From Streptomyces bathyalis (lineage in GTDB: Bacteria; Actinomycetota; Actinomycetes; Streptomycetales; Streptomycetaceae), in assembly GCF_015910445.1 (NCBI RefSeq), contig NZ_CP048882.1, positions 124,001-188,000 on the forward strand: a stretch of 64,000 nt of DNA, given 5' to 3'. Position 1 is the first letter of the stretch; each line of letters starts with the position of its first letter. The notes below the pieces were generated by a model. The model worked only from the letters and a program-made list of their open reading frames with translations, had not been told where the DNA came from and made no database searches. Of the stretch, positions 1 to 8,293 are shown piece after piece. A program made the translations under genes and the position numbers.

Positions 1-252
1 AGCAGCGACATCGGCAGCGGTTCTGCCCGCCGGTATGACCCGCCTGGCGGGGGCTGCGTCTTCGGCGCCGCGCCACACTTGCAGTTCGTCGCCGCTGCGC
101 AGCAGGTACGTCGAACCGTTGTCGAAACGGAGCATCTTCCCCGTGAGTCCGGCTACGAGCATGTCGATGACCTCGACCTGTGTACCGCCGCGTAGCGTGC
201 GGTCCCCGCGACGGATCTCGCTGGGTCCGACGCGCAGCATTTCGGCGGGCAT
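1..252 (-). CDS. Hypothetical protein, 3' end outside window
   Basis: The minus frame from ATG at 252 stays open for 84 codons to the window edge. A strong GGAGGAG ribosome site lies just upstream of the ATG. The start MPAEMLRVGPSEIRRGDRT and a later segment with TGKMLRFDNGSTYLLRSGDEL look like a small single-domain protein with a beta-rich core. It is the last visible member of the minus-strand group that begins with the ATP-binding protein at 1165. I cannot assign a function. The coding call rests on the ribosome site, the open frame and codon bias. Confidence 0.6.
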   Translation of the reverse strand, partial: MPAEMLRVGPSEIRRGDRTLRGGTQVEVIDMLVAGLTGKMLRFDNGSTYLLRSGDELQVWRGAEDAAPARRVIPAGRTAADVAA

Positions 253-343
253 GCGTAATAACTCCTCCGAACGTGTGTGGGGCCGAGGGTTGGAGCCGTG
301 TCCCGGCGGTGCGCCCGTGCTCTGCACGGCCAGGACACGGGGC

Positions 344-532
344 TTATCGGGCAGGCGCGTTGTCGATGTCGGCCTGGTGCCGGCGAACGCGGGCTTCGAG
401 TCGGCGTATGCATGGCTTGCAGGCGAACATCGGAGCGCTGCCGGAGTCGGTTTGTACGGGTCCGATCCACAGCACGGGCCGGTCGTCGGCGTCGCAGATC
501 CAGCACTCGCCGTCCTGCCAGACGCGGTGCAC
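344..532 (-). CDS. Small Cys-containing hypothetical protein (62 aa)
   Basis: GTG start at 532 preceded by a clear AGGAGGG site. The 62-residue product contains W-I-C near residue 12 and F-A-C-K-P-C near residues 37-41, a CxnCxxC arrangement that could hold zinc, followed by a basic arginine-rich helix. Small proteins of this form are common beside HATPase and HTH regulators in Streptomyces; that is recollection of the family, not a search result. It lies downstream of the ATP-binding protein gene on the same strand. Function unknown. Confidence 0.7.
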   Translation of the reverse strand: MHRVWQDGECWICDADDRPVLWIGPVQTDSGSAPMFACKPCIRRLEARVRRHQADIDNAPAR

Positions 533-662
533 GGGGTTCCCTCCTGGGTGGGTGGCTCCGGCCGTCCCCCTCGGAGCGGCGAGGGACGACCGGAGCCCGG
601 AAGCCGCCGCTGCCCGCGAGGGCGCTGCAAGCGGGCCCGCAGCGGCAGGTTCACGCGGGGCA

Positions 663-752
663 TCACGAGTCCCGGCCGATGCCGTAGGTCAAGGCGCCCA
701 TGAGCGCCATAACGGCCAGCGCGTACAGCAGTTGGGCGAGGCGCTGTGTCAT
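663..752 (-). CDS. 29-aa single-pass membrane peptide
   Basis: ATG at 752 overlaps the stop of the upstream ATP-binding protein gene in a TGATG arrangement, so it is probably translated by coupling. The product starts MTQRLAQLLYALAVMALMGA and ends YGIGRDS: almost the whole peptide is one hydrophobic helix with a positively charged N-terminus. It is short, so the coding call depends on the overlap and the hydrophobic pattern. If real it is a small membrane peptide made with the putative anti-sigma kinase; a role in membrane tethering or signalling is only inference. Confidence 0.45.
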   Translation of the reverse strand: MTQRLAQLLYALAVMALMGALTYGIGRDS

Positions 753-1165
753 CAGGCACCGCACTTCACGTCGGCCCAGACGCGCTTCCCCCAGCGCAGC
801 GGGTCGACTCCCCAATCCGTCGACAGCGCGTCGACGAGCGCCAGTCCGCGCCCGGATTCGTCGTCCAGGCCGGCCTCGCGTCCTTCAGGCATGTTTTGGG
901 AACGGTCGGTAACCGCTACGCGCACTAGGTGCTCGTCGACGCGGGAGATCGTGACCCGCACGCAGTCCAGTCGAGTGTGCGCCACGGTGTTCGTGACCAG
1001 CTCGCTGACCACGAGCCTGGCCGTGTCTTCCGCGCCTTCGAGATGCCATACGCGGAGCGATGAGGACACCAAGCGCCGCGCCTTGGCCACGGACTCCGGG
1101 ACGCGGGGCAGCGTCTCGCTGTACGACGGAACCCCGGTCGCAGATGACTCAGTCACGATGCTCAC
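752..1165 (-). CDS. ATP-binding protein, HATPase / anti-sigma (RsbW-SpoIIAB-like) family
   Basis: This 137-residue protein has the Bergerat ATP-binding fold signatures: an N-box ELVTNTVAHT at residues 55-64 and a G-box DDESGRGLALVD at 101-112, with a C-terminal strand typical of the stand-alone Streptomyces RsbW-like kinases. Such proteins bind or phosphorylate anti-anti-sigma factors, or act as small regulatory ATPases, but no partner STAS or sigma gene is visible here. ATG at 1165 is preceded by GGAGGAG. It is divergent from the HTH/TPR regulator at 1479 and heads a group of small minus-strand ORFs. Such regulator pairs (HATPase plus HTH) recur in Streptomyces genomes. Confidence 0.88.
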   Translation of the reverse strand: MSIVTESSATGVPSYSETLPRVPESVAKARRLVSSSLRVWHLEGAEDTARLVVSELVTNTVAHTRLDCVRVTISRVDEHLVRVAVTDRSQNMPEGREAGLDDESGRGLALVDALSTDWGVDPLRWGKRVWADVKCGA

Positions 1166-1386
1166 CCGGCTCCTCCGTGACGCCGCGAACAGCGACTCGT
1201 CTGCTTTGGGTGGCGGGCCGTTGCGTGACGGTCGATGCCCAGGTCAGCGAATGCCAGCCTCAACGCTATGAACATCACTGCGTACGAGGGCTCGCCTACT
1301 CCCTGACACTCCGTCATCGTCCTCACCTTCGGTTCGGGGGTGACTCTCAGGTGACACCCAGTGAACGAGGCGCACGACAGCGGCGA

Positions 1387-1405
1387 CAGGTGGAATCAGG
1401 TGGAA
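1387..1405. repeat. Two CAGGTGGA direct repeats, 11 bp apart
   Basis: In the 313-bp intergenic region between the divergent genes, CAGGTGGA occurs at 1387-1394 and again at 1398-1405, exactly one helical turn apart, and a related CAGGTGAC starts at 1348. The spacing on one face of the helix is typical of an activator or repressor site. No other gene is seen in 1166-1478. Which protein binds is unknown; the HTH protein encoded just downstream is one candidate. Confidence 0.35.
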
Positions 1406-1466
1406 CTACAGCGCACGACCCCGGTGATTTTTACCTTCAGGCTGTCGTTGCCTGATCGCGGAGGGC

Positions 1467-1472
1467 TACCTT
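1467..1472 (+). promoter_or_regulatory. -10-like TACCTT box, 6 nt before a GTG start (leaderless transcript)
   Basis: TACCTT ends 6 nt before the GTG at 1479 and no ribosome site is present. In Streptomyces a TAnnnT box 6-7 nt upstream of the start codon is the hallmark of leaderless transcription. The same layout occurs at 3249 and 4764. Confidence 0.45.
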
Positions 1473-1478
1473 CGTCCT

Positions 1479-2729
1479 GTGTACGCCAACGCCAAGCTGG
1501 AAGCGCGAATCGAGCAACTCGGCTTCTCCCAGGCCGCTTTGGCCAGGGAAATCAACCTTGCGGTCGAACGACTGACGGGCTCTTATGGCTCGGTCACTGA
1601 CGCAGACGTGCGCCGCTGGCTGCGATACGAGACCAGGTGGCCGCAAGACCGCATCCGGCTTTGCATCGAAGAGGTGCTGGACGCCTCGTCCGAGGACTTA
1701 GGGTTCATCCCCCGACGCAAGGACAGTCGTGCACCATCGGAGGACGGGCCCGTGCAGCGTCGCGCATTCGTGAATGCAGTAGGCGGAGCGGGCTTGGGCT
1801 TCGCTACTCCGCAGGCAAGGCAGAGACGGCTGGGTGTCAGTGACGTTGACAGGTTTCACGAGGACTACGTGAAGATCCTCCAGGAAGACCGGGTTGTGGG
1901 AGGCACAAGGCGCGTGGAGAACCTGGCCATCGAGCTTGGTACGCGGGTCCAGTCCGCCCTCGCCACCGGAGTAGCCACGAGTCGTGTACGGGACATGCTT
2001 CATCGTCTTGCTGCCGAAGCGATGTCGGCTGCGGCGTTTGCCGCTCTCGACGCAAGCTCGCCGAAGCGGGCTCGTGCACACCTAGACAAGGCCATGACCC
2101 TCGCCGGCCTGTCGCGTGATAGCCAGACGACGTACCGCGTTTGGGATCACCTGATGCTCGCCTCAAGCATGCGAGAGAACCACGCTGAAGCTGCTGCTAG
2201 CGCCGATGTGATGAAGAGGTCAACCGCAGCACGACGTGACCCTCTCTTTGCCTCTCTCGGGCACATGCGCAACGCCAACGCGCTGGCCCGACTGGATCAG
2301 CACACAGATGCCCTACGCGCTCTCGCACTCGCAGAGAAGAACTTCAGCCGCAGCCAGTCTGCGCGCTCAGAATGGATCAGCTTCTACGGCGCCGCCGAGT
2401 TCGACGCACTTTCCTCGTACGTCTGGACGGCGGTCGGGGAGCACGGCCGGGCAGAGTTCTGTCTGCACCGGACACTGGCGGCCATCCCCGAGGACATGGC
2501 CCGCGACAGAGCGCTGTTCACCGCACACCTATCCCTCGCGCAGGTTAGGCAGGGCGAACTTGAAGTGGGTTGCGCCACCGCGAGGAAGGCGTCAGCCCTG
2601 CTTCATCCTGGCTCTGGGTCCCGAAGGACTGCCAAGACCTTGGCCAGGGGTCGTGAACTGCTCATCGCCTCCGGGTCGAAGGCGCCTGAAGTAACCGAGT
2701 GGACCGAGGAGTCTCGCCGATGGATCTAA
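1479..2729 (+). CDS. HTH regulator with TPR-like C-terminal region
   Basis: The 416-residue product has an N-terminal helix-turn-helix (about residues 5-70, including LGFSQAALAREINLAVERL and a VRRWLRYETRWP wing) like plasmid and secondary-metabolism regulators of Streptomyces. The remaining ~300 residues are helical with repeated A-x-x-x-L-A patterns, as in tetratricopeptide sensing domains. It is probably a DNA-binding regulator whose repeats bind a peptide or small ligand. The GTG start has no ribosome site but a TACCTT box 6 nt upstream, which fits leaderless expression. Its stop overlaps the ATG of the GNAT gene, so the two are likely one transcript. Confidence 0.8.
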   Translation: MYANAKLEARIEQLGFSQAALAREINLAVERLTGSYGSVTDADVRRWLRYETRWPQDRIRLCIEEVLDASSEDLGFIPRRKDSRAPSEDGPVQRRAFVNAVGGAGLGFATPQARQRRLGVSDVDRFHEDYVKILQEDRVVGGTRRVENLAIELGTRVQSALATGVATSRVRDMLHRLAAEAMSAAAFAALDASSPKRARAHLDKAMTLAGLSRDSQTTYRVWDHLMLASSMRENHAEAAASADVMKRSTAARRDPLFASLGHMRNANALARLDQHTDALRALALAEKNFSRSQSARSEWISFYGAAEFDALSSYVWTAVGEHGRAEFCLHRTLAAIPEDMARDRALFTAHLSLAQVRQGELEVGCATARKASALLHPGSGSRRTAKTLARGRELLIASGSKAPEVTEWTEESRRWI

Positions 2730-3241
2730 GGCGGTACGACCACGCCGACGCTCAAGACGTGCGTTCGATGCTGCTGGACATCCACGACGAGGTGTACTCG
2801 GACGACCCCGACCCCTTCCACTCTCGCGAGCGTTTCACGTACTTCCTGGACCTGTGGTCCTCGCGGAAGAACTGGAGGTGCGTGTCCGGGTGGGAGAACG
2901 GCGGCCCGGTCGGCTTTGCCTACGGCTCAGTTCTTGCGCCCGGTGGCTGGTGGCAGGGCAGCACCCGGCCCCTTGGTCTACGAGGCCCCGTGTTCGCACT
3001 CTCTGAACTCATGGTGCTACCCAAGTGGCGCGGGACTGGCAGAGCCAAGAAGATCCACGACGCATTGCTAGCCCCCGTAGATGCGAGGGTGGTGTCGCTT
3101 CAGGTGGAGATCGCACACGAGAAGGTCGTGCGGCTCTACGAGAGCTGGGGGTACCGAAAGGTAGACGAGGCCAAGTCACACGACGACTCGCCCCAGTACG
3201 CGGTGATGCTGGCCGACCTTCCGCTCAACCGGTGTCGGTAG
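2720..3241 (+). CDS. GNAT-family N-acetyltransferase
   Basis: The 173-residue protein has the GNAT acetyl-CoA fold: the strand FALSELMVLPKWRGTGRAKK includes motif A (R/Q-x-x-G-x-G/A, here RGTGRA), followed by a C-terminal part with E-K-V-V-R-L-Y-E-S-W-G-Y, the usual beta5-alpha4 region. I place the start at ATG 2720 (MDLRRYDH), which overlaps the upstream stop and has a GAGGAG site, rather than at a start 21 nt earlier. Substrate unknown. Coupling to an HTH/TPR regulator suggests that the regulator controls it or shares a ligand. Confidence 0.85.
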   Translation: MDLRRYDHADAQDVRSMLLDIHDEVYSDDPDPFHSRERFTYFLDLWSSRKNWRCVSGWENGGPVGFAYGSVLAPGGWWQGSTRPLGLRGPVFALSELMVLPKWRGTGRAKKIHDALLAPVDARVVSLQVEIAHEKVVRLYESWGYRKVDEAKSHDDSPQYAVMLADLPLNRCR

Positions 3242-3260
3242 GCGGCCGTACCCTTTGGGC

Positions 3261-3533
3261 GTGACTCCTCCCCCTTTCGAGCCGCCAGCGACGCATGCCC
3301 GGGACGCCATCAACAGCAGCATCCGCAGCCTGATGAGCCAGCCCCAGCATCACCGCCGCGGCGAGGAGTACGCCCGGCTTCTTGCCCTGTGGTCCGACGT
3401 CGGCCTGGCGAACACGGTGAAGGCGCCCCACCAGGGTTCCGAGGACGGTGAGGCGTCTTGCCACCAAAGCCAGCAGGTAGCGACTTGCATGGACGAAAGC
3501 CAGAATACGGCCTATGCCGACATGTCGATCTGA
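3261..3533 (+). CDS. Hypothetical protein, 90 aa, leaderless start
   Basis: GTG at 3261 lies 6 nt after a TACCCT box, again the leaderless pattern. The N-terminal two thirds contains RDAINSSIRSLM and RRGEEYARLLALWSDV, resembling short helical Streptomyces hypotheticals (a family impression only). The last 30 residues look less protein-like, so the 3' part may be degraded. It stands between the GNAT gene and minus-strand genes. Function unknown. Confidence 0.5.
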   Translation: MTPPPFEPPATHARDAINSSIRSLMSQPQHHRRGEEYARLLALWSDVGLANTVKAPHQGSEDGEASCHQSQQVATCMDESQNTAYADMSI

Positions 3534-3576
3534 ACGAGCCCGGCCGCACAAGGGGGTAGTACGGCCGGGCTCGGGC

Positions 3577-3825
3577 TCAAGTCCAGCTCGGTAGGCGGTT
3601 CGGGACCGGGTCGTCGGCGGGGGCGATCCGGCAGCCCCAGCGCAGCAGGTCCAATACGTAGGACGTGAGGAGCCGACGCTGCCGCCGCTCGAAGTCCAAC
3701 TGACGGTCCAGTCTCTCGGCGATGACGGTGAAGTCCGAGCGCCGGTTTCCGGCACGGCCCTGGGAGAAGGACAGCAGACCCACTACGAGGGCCACGGCCG
3801 CCGCTGCGAGCGCCCCTACGTCCAC
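3577..3825 (-). CDS. Small single-pass membrane protein, 82 aa
   Basis: GTG at 3825 follows a GGGGAGGTG ribosome site. Residues 4-19 (GALAAAAVALVVGLLS) form a membrane helix, then a cytoplasmic charged segment with ERLDRQLDFERRQRRLLTSYVLDLLRW and a C-terminus with proline. This architecture (one helix, a coiled linker, YVLDLLRW) is typical of phage- and plasmid-associated Streptomyces hypotheticals. The frame is open far upstream into the IstB remnant, but the ribosome site and the membrane segment define this start. Function unknown. Confidence 0.6.
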   Translation of the reverse strand: MDVGALAAAAVALVVGLLSFSQGRAGNRRSDFTVIAERLDRQLDFERRQRRLLTSYVLDLLRWGCRIAPADDPVPNRLPSWT

Positions 3826-3867
3826 CGCGACACCTCCCCCTGCCGGGGGCGATCGTCCATGCCCGAG

Positions 3868-4209
3868 ACCCACAGGATGCTGAGCGCGAACCCTGCCCAG
3901 GCGGCGGCGGAGCCGGACTTTGGTTGGTTCTTCGGCTCGTTTGCGGGAGTTGGCGAGACGGTAGGAGTCGGTGCCGGTTTCGATGATGGTGCCGTTGAAG
4001 GTGAGGCGGTCGACGATGGCCGCGCAGAGCCTTGGGTCGGTGAAGATCTTGGTCCAGCCGCCGAAGGACTCATTGGAGGCGATGGCGACGCTGTTCTTCT
4101 CCTCGCGTTCGGTCAGGACTTGAAAGAGGAGTTCGGCGCCGTGCTTGTCGAGTTCCATGTAGCCGAGTTCGTCGATGCACAGAAGGTCGACGCGTCCGTA
4201 GTCGAACGA
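3868..4209 (-). pseudogene. IstB-like ATPase remnant (IS21 family helper), C-terminal part only
   Basis: The minus frame shows the C-terminal third of an IS21-family helper ATPase: RVDLLCIDELGYMELDKHGA (Walker B region), FQVLTEREEKNSVAIASNES, a sensor region, and TFNGTIIETGTDSYRLANSR, the typical end. The Walker A half and the partner transposase IstA are absent, and no terminal inverted repeat is evident. It is therefore a decayed insertion sequence that cannot move on its own. The DnaC-like gene at 10388 is a different, complete protein. Confidence 0.8.
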
Positions 4210-4231
4210 GCTCAACAGCAAGCAGAGCGGG

Positions 4232-4451
4232 ATGGCGGGTGACGACGACGCCAGCCGCGCCTTCACCTCCGTCTACAGGCATGCCGCTGCAACCACGCTC
4301 GACCAGGCGGGCTTCAGCGCCTACGTCCTGGGTCAGACGGGTGCCGGTCTCATGCGACACCCGCCAGATCCCGGCTGGCGCCGACGCCCACGCCCTCGCG
4401 CAGATCCTGGGCGATCACGCCGAAGCCATCGAACGTGCCCTCGGAGGATGA
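4232..4451 (+). pseudogene. Frameshifted small hypothetical protein
   Basis: One frame (from 4232) reads AFTSVYRHAAATTLDQAGFS followed by AYVLGQTGAG. The frame one base later then continues SCDTRQIPAGADAHALAQIL and ends GDHAEAIERALGG-stop at 4451. Together they make a plausible protein of about 75 residues. The switch sits near 4345 (GCCGGTCTC), where removing one base restores the frame. It abuts the IS21 remnant, so either insertion damage or a sequencing indel could explain it. Confidence 0.45.
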
Positions 4452-4641
4452 CGACGCTCCGAAAGTTCCCCTGCCAAAGCCACTTCGCGTCCACACCGGC
4501 CAACTGCCGGACCCGGCGTCTCGGCCATGCCGCGCCCCACAGCCCCGAGCTGGAGAAGGTCGCCGCGTTCGCCGTTCGCAGGATGGACGACACGAGCCGG
4601 GCCCCTTCTTCGAGACCCGGCATGCGCCCGACTGGGCACGC

Positions 4642-6030
4642 TCAGCCGCCGGCACCCACCTGGTTACTGGCTGTGAAAGTTCCGCGCTCTACGCTGCCTG
4701 TACTACGCACGCTCGTCCGGTCGGTGCTGGCGGGCGCGCCGCTCGCCTCGCTGCTGGGCGCCCTACCCTCGGCCTTGTGTCTGTATACCAAGTCTCGTGT
4801 CCCGCACGTACGTTGATCCTCGACGAGGAGCGCCGTCTGTTGGAGGAGGGTGGCCTCCGCATAGAGCCGACGTTGTGGTGCACGCTCGAAGCCGAGCACG
4901 GGGGGCTGCACCTCACCCTGGCGCAGGCACTCAAAGGAGGCGGCGGCGTGCCGCCGTCGACGCTGTGGCTTCGATGGCCCGAAGACGCCGAGCACGGCCC
5001 TCTGCGGGAACTGCTGACCCTGCCCTCCTGTCCGGAACGCTTTCTCGCAGGCACGGTTGAGGAAGAGGTCTGTGACCTGCCGAAGGATCACGCGGGGCGG
5101 CACGGCTTCGAGTTCGGCCCGCCGCTGAACGACGGGGACATCACCCCGGACTGGCTGCTGTAACCCCGCCTCCCGGACAGCGCCCGGCGCCCTCGCTGCC
5201 CGTTCGGGATGAGGAGGCATCCGCGATCGAGAAGCCGCGCGGAAGCCGATCACTGTGATGCGGGTTCCGGGAGATTCGAGTGGCTCAGCGGAAGTCAGAC
5301 GCGCCCGGCCGCGCCCTAGGGTGGCGTGGTGGAGCGGCAGTTCGTCGTCGGGGTGGATGAACGCTTCGGCGTCTCCTCGGTAGATGGGGCCGGCGAGGTC
5401 GTCCGCACTGACATCGGCATCGAGTTGCTCCAGCGCCCGATGGGTCGGGTGGGCAGCTCGGGCGCCGATCAGCTGCGAGACAAGCCGTGGGCACCAGCGT
5501 TCCTCCCAGTCCAGCAAGACCTCCTCCCGGGCTTCTTGATCCAACAGCATCCATCGCATCACATTCGCCGGGGGCTCCTTGGCGGGGAACATGCGCGCGA
5601 AGGCGTCGTTGAACTCAAGGACTTCCCATGCAGCGTTGGTGAGGAAGGCCATCGTCTCCAGCTGGTGTACGGCCTGCCGCCAGATGTCCGGGACGGACAA
5701 CTCGGCGGGACGCAGCGGCCATGGTGGGCCGTGACCGACTGCGCACACCCACGTCTCGCGCCACTGATACTCATTCAATTGCAGGATTTCCGCGACGCGT
5801 TGAAGGAATTCAGGAGTCGGTCTCGTTCCTCTACCGCATTCCAGCTTGTTGTACGTCTGGATGCTGCACCCAAGCGCACGGGCTACTTGACTCTGCGTCA
5901 ATCCCACTGCTTTCTTACCGCGGGGGTCACGGGGTCGGTTCAGCCCGAGTTCGGCAGGGTCGATGCGTTCCCTCGCCGCGGTGAGCAAGCGCCGCAGACG
6001 GCGACGGCGAGCATCGGACAGGCTGGTCAC
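4642..6030 (-). CDS. XRE-family regulator with MmyB-like ligand-binding domain; natural stop apparently lost
   Basis: I start at GTG 6030 (VTSLSDARRRR), which has GGAGAGG upstream. The N-terminus carries an XRE helix-turn-helix (GLTQSQVARALGCSIQTYNK, about residues 42-70), then a PAS-like MmyB ligand-binding domain (LTNAAWEVLEFNDAFARMFP through PDDELPLHHATLGRGRARLT and SPGTRITVIGF). The recognisable domain ends near 5225. The frame then stays open for about 190 codons that are only the antisense of the convergent gene 4777-5163, so the true stop was probably removed by an indel. MmyB-type regulators often sit divergent from the oxidoreductase gene they control; none is present here. Confidence 0.7.
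   Translation of the reverse strand: MTSLSDARRRRLRRLLTAARERIDPAELGLNRPRDPRGKKAVGLTQSQVARALGCSIQTYNKLECGRGTRPTPEFLQRVAEILQLNEYQWRETWVCAVGHGPPWPLRPAELSVPDIWRQAVHQLETMAFLTNAAWEVLEFNDAFARMFPAKEPPANVMRWMLLDQEAREEVLLDWEERWCPRLVSQLIGARAAHPTHRALEQLDADVSADDLAGPIYRGDAEAFIHPDDELPLHHATLGRGRARLTSAEPLESPGTRITVIGFRAASRSRMPPHPERAARAPGAVREAGLQQPVRGDVPVVQRRAELEAVPPRVILRQVTDLFLNRACEKAFRTGGQGQQFPQRAVLGVFGPSKPQRRRRHAAASFECLRQGEVQPPVLGFERAPQRRLYAEATLLQQTALLVEDQRTCGTRDLVYRHKAEGRAPSSEASGAPASTDRTSVRSTGSVERGTFTASNQVGAGG
4777..5163 (+). CDS. Hypothetical protein, 128 aa, leaderless start
   Basis: GTG at 4777 follows a TACCCT box by 7 nt with no ribosome site, as for 1479 and 3261. The protein begins VSVYQVSCPARTLILDEERR and is acidic, with GLRIEPTLWCTLEAEHGG in the middle, VCDLPKDHAGRHGFEF near the C-terminus (a C-D-x-x-x-x-H-x-x-x-H arrangement) and ends PDWLL. 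Function is not recognisable. It is convergent with, and apparently overlapped by, the run-on 3' end of the XRE regulator on the other strand. Confidence 0.6.
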   Translation: MSVYQVSCPARTLILDEERRLLEEGGLRIEPTLWCTLEAEHGGLHLTLAQALKGGGGVPPSTLWLRWPEDAEHGPLRELLTLPSCPERFLAGTVEEEVCDLPKDHAGRHGFEFGPPLNDGDITPDWLL

Positions 6031-6189
6031 CGGCCTGCACCTCTCCCAGACGTGGACAGCATCAGCCACGAATGCCGTCCTGGGTTTTGATGGAAGGCGC
6101 TATTGAACCAAAAACCCGACTATAGAAAAACCCCCGGCGCGGCTGCACGATAGATGATCGCGCCAGTCGACCACTCGGGGGAGCAATAC

Positions 6190-8106
6190 ATGCTGACCGT
6201 AAGGGACCTCATTTCGGGACCTGCAGCCGTATTGAGGCCCTTGGCGCCCGACCCAGGCGATTTCTCGTTGGCTGTCAGCGATTTCGTGCTGGTGAATCTC
6301 GATGCCCGAGGGCAGCAACACCCCTCGGCTCGGGGGGCGTTGGTGCTTCTGGAAGCAGATCCGTCCCTGCCCCCTGCCACGCAGCAGCACAGGACGGTTC
6401 GCCTGCTGGCGCACCTCGTGCGTGAGCAGGCCACGGGCATCGTTGCCATGAACGAGGCAAGCCAGCTGGCACTGCTGGCCTCAGGGGATCGGCTGCCGCT
6501 CTTCGTGCCCCGTCGGCCGTGCACGGGCCTGGAGCTGCAAAGCCAACTCCTGCGGGCACAGCTACGGGCCGAGCGCTCAGCCCATGCACGCACCGAAGCC
6601 CTCCTCAAACTCGCCTCCCGCCTCGACCGGCAAGGCGAAGGACCGCAAGAGGTCCTGCGAATGGTCCGGCAGGAGACAGGCGCAACCGTCCGGATCATCG
6701 ATGTAGATGCGGACGAGGAGAACCCAAGCGACCAAGAGATTCCCCCTCACCTGCTGAAGCTCGTCGCCAGCGGTCAGGCTGACTCGGCGACAGACGACAC
6801 AGAGGGACATCTGCTGCTGCACGCGCTGGGCGGCGGATACCCGCGGCCGGTACTGGCCGCCGAGAGCACCGTCCCCTGGACGCCTGCCCAGCACGCCTTC
6901 GTCGCCACCGCGGCGCTGCACGTCAGCCTGCTGCGGCAGCCGCTTGCCCTTCGCGCCCAGCAGCAGCGCCTGGCCGAGACGGCGAGCGCGATGCGTGAAG
7001 CGGCCCTGCTGGCTCTCCTGCGAGGCACACTCGCACAGGCAAGGCTCTCCCTGAAGGGCCTGGGGCTCGACCTGCTCGACCATCCCTGGATGCAGTTCGG
7101 AGTACTGCGCTGCCCCGCCGGCGAGGACCGCGTGAACCTGCGCGAGGAGTGCTCCCGCCTCCTCAGCCGCAGCGCTCTGGTAGCACCCTGCCCCGCGGAA
7201 CCGGACGATCTGCTGATCCTGCGCGGGCTCGACAGCGCCGAAGCGGACACGGGCACCGCGCAGCTGCTCCTTCCCCTGGTGACCGCGCGCCCCGGCAGAA
7301 TGCTGGGACTGAGCCAGCCTCAGCCCTGGGAGCGCACCGCGCATGTCTACAACTCCGCGGTGAACGCCCTGTCGCAGACGACACCACAGCGCCCCTTCGC
7401 CACCGATGCCGGTGCTCCCTGCATCTCGCAGCAGCTCCCGGCCTGGGCATCCCTCTGGGCCGCCGGCGTCCTCAAGTCCAAGCTGGGGTCCCTGGCACAA
7501 GAGGACCGAGAGTCGCTTCTTGAGATCTCCTACCGCGCGCTGACAATCGGCACCAAGCAGACCGCGGGGCTGCTGAACACCCAGGAGCAGGAGAGCGATC
7601 CACTGCACCGCAACACCGTCTCCGCCCAACTCACGCGCCTCTCCGGCCTGCTCGGGCTGGGCTCCTCGCGGCGGGACCGGGCGCTGCTGCACTTCCTCCT
7701 CGACGTGGCCTCACACGCGCCGCAATCCGCCGCGATCGCAGGCGGCCCCAAGAACCCCACCCTTTCGGATGTCCTGGCCACCCCGGAGGCCCGAAGCGCC
7801 GCGCACCAGGTCATCGCGCCCTTGGAGACGCGGCAGAACACCTACCTGCTGAAGACCCTCATCGTCCGCGCCACCAGCGACAGTGTCGATGAGGCCGCCG
7901 ACACCCTGGGCATCACGCGCCGGGCGCTGCAGAAACGGCTGACGATCATCGGCACGACCATCGGCCGGCAGATGTCCGGCCCGCCATGGGGCTGGCTCCA
8001 CGAGGTGATCCTCGCCCTCGTCATCGCCGGCCACGTCAGCCAGGACCTGCTCACCGACCCCAGCCTGCCATCCGCCCCGGCCAGCCGGCACGATCCAGCA
8101 GCCTGA
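6190..8106 (+). CDS. PucR/CdaR-like regulator, 638 aa
   Basis: The N-terminus MLTVRDLISGPAAVLRPLA and the following FVLVNLDARG region resemble the PucR N-terminal domain, and the C-terminus DSVDEAADTLGITRRALQKR is the usual C-terminal helix-turn-helix of PucR/CdaR activators. The middle ~400 residues are helical, with GAF-like stretches I cannot name with confidence. The start is ATG 6190, directly after a GGGGAG site, rather than the upstream 6154. Known relatives control purine or glycolate catabolism or secondary metabolism; no target operon is visible. It is divergent from the XRE regulator. Confidence 0.7.
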   Translation: MLTVRDLISGPAAVLRPLAPDPGDFSLAVSDFVLVNLDARGQQHPSARGALVLLEADPSLPPATQQHRTVRLLAHLVREQATGIVAMNEASQLALLASGDRLPLFVPRRPCTGLELQSQLLRAQLRAERSAHARTEALLKLASRLDRQGEGPQEVLRMVRQETGATVRIIDVDADEENPSDQEIPPHLLKLVASGQADSATDDTEGHLLLHALGGGYPRPVLAAESTVPWTPAQHAFVATAALHVSLLRQPLALRAQQQRLAETASAMREAALLALLRGTLAQARLSLKGLGLDLLDHPWMQFGVLRCPAGEDRVNLREECSRLLSRSALVAPCPAEPDDLLILRGLDSAEADTGTAQLLLPLVTARPGRMLGLSQPQPWERTAHVYNSAVNALSQTTPQRPFATDAGAPCISQQLPAWASLWAAGVLKSKLGSLAQEDRESLLEISYRALTIGTKQTAGLLNTQEQESDPLHRNTVSAQLTRLSGLLGLGSSRRDRALLHFLLDVASHAPQSAAIAGGPKNPTLSDVLATPEARSAAHQVIAPLETRQNTYLLKTLIVRATSDSVDEAADTLGITRRALQKRLTIIGTTIGRQMSGPPWGWLHEVILALVIAGHVSQDLLTDPSLPSAPASRHDPAA

Positions 8107-8293
8107 GAACGCACCTTGCGAAACGGCCCGATCATCTACTCAGTGCCGCTGTGAACCACGGGCCCCCTCATGGCCGTTGACCCGCGACAGTAAGCAAGGC
8201 GCTGCTGCAGCGTGCTACCGAGTCCCGTTGAGCGACTGCCTGACCATGCGACGACGCGTGCGGCACATGCGGCGCGTTCGGCGGCCGGTCGTT

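Noticed and set aside
3868..4209. Functional IS21 insertion
   Set aside because: Only the C-terminal third of the helper gene remains, with no transposase or terminal repeats.
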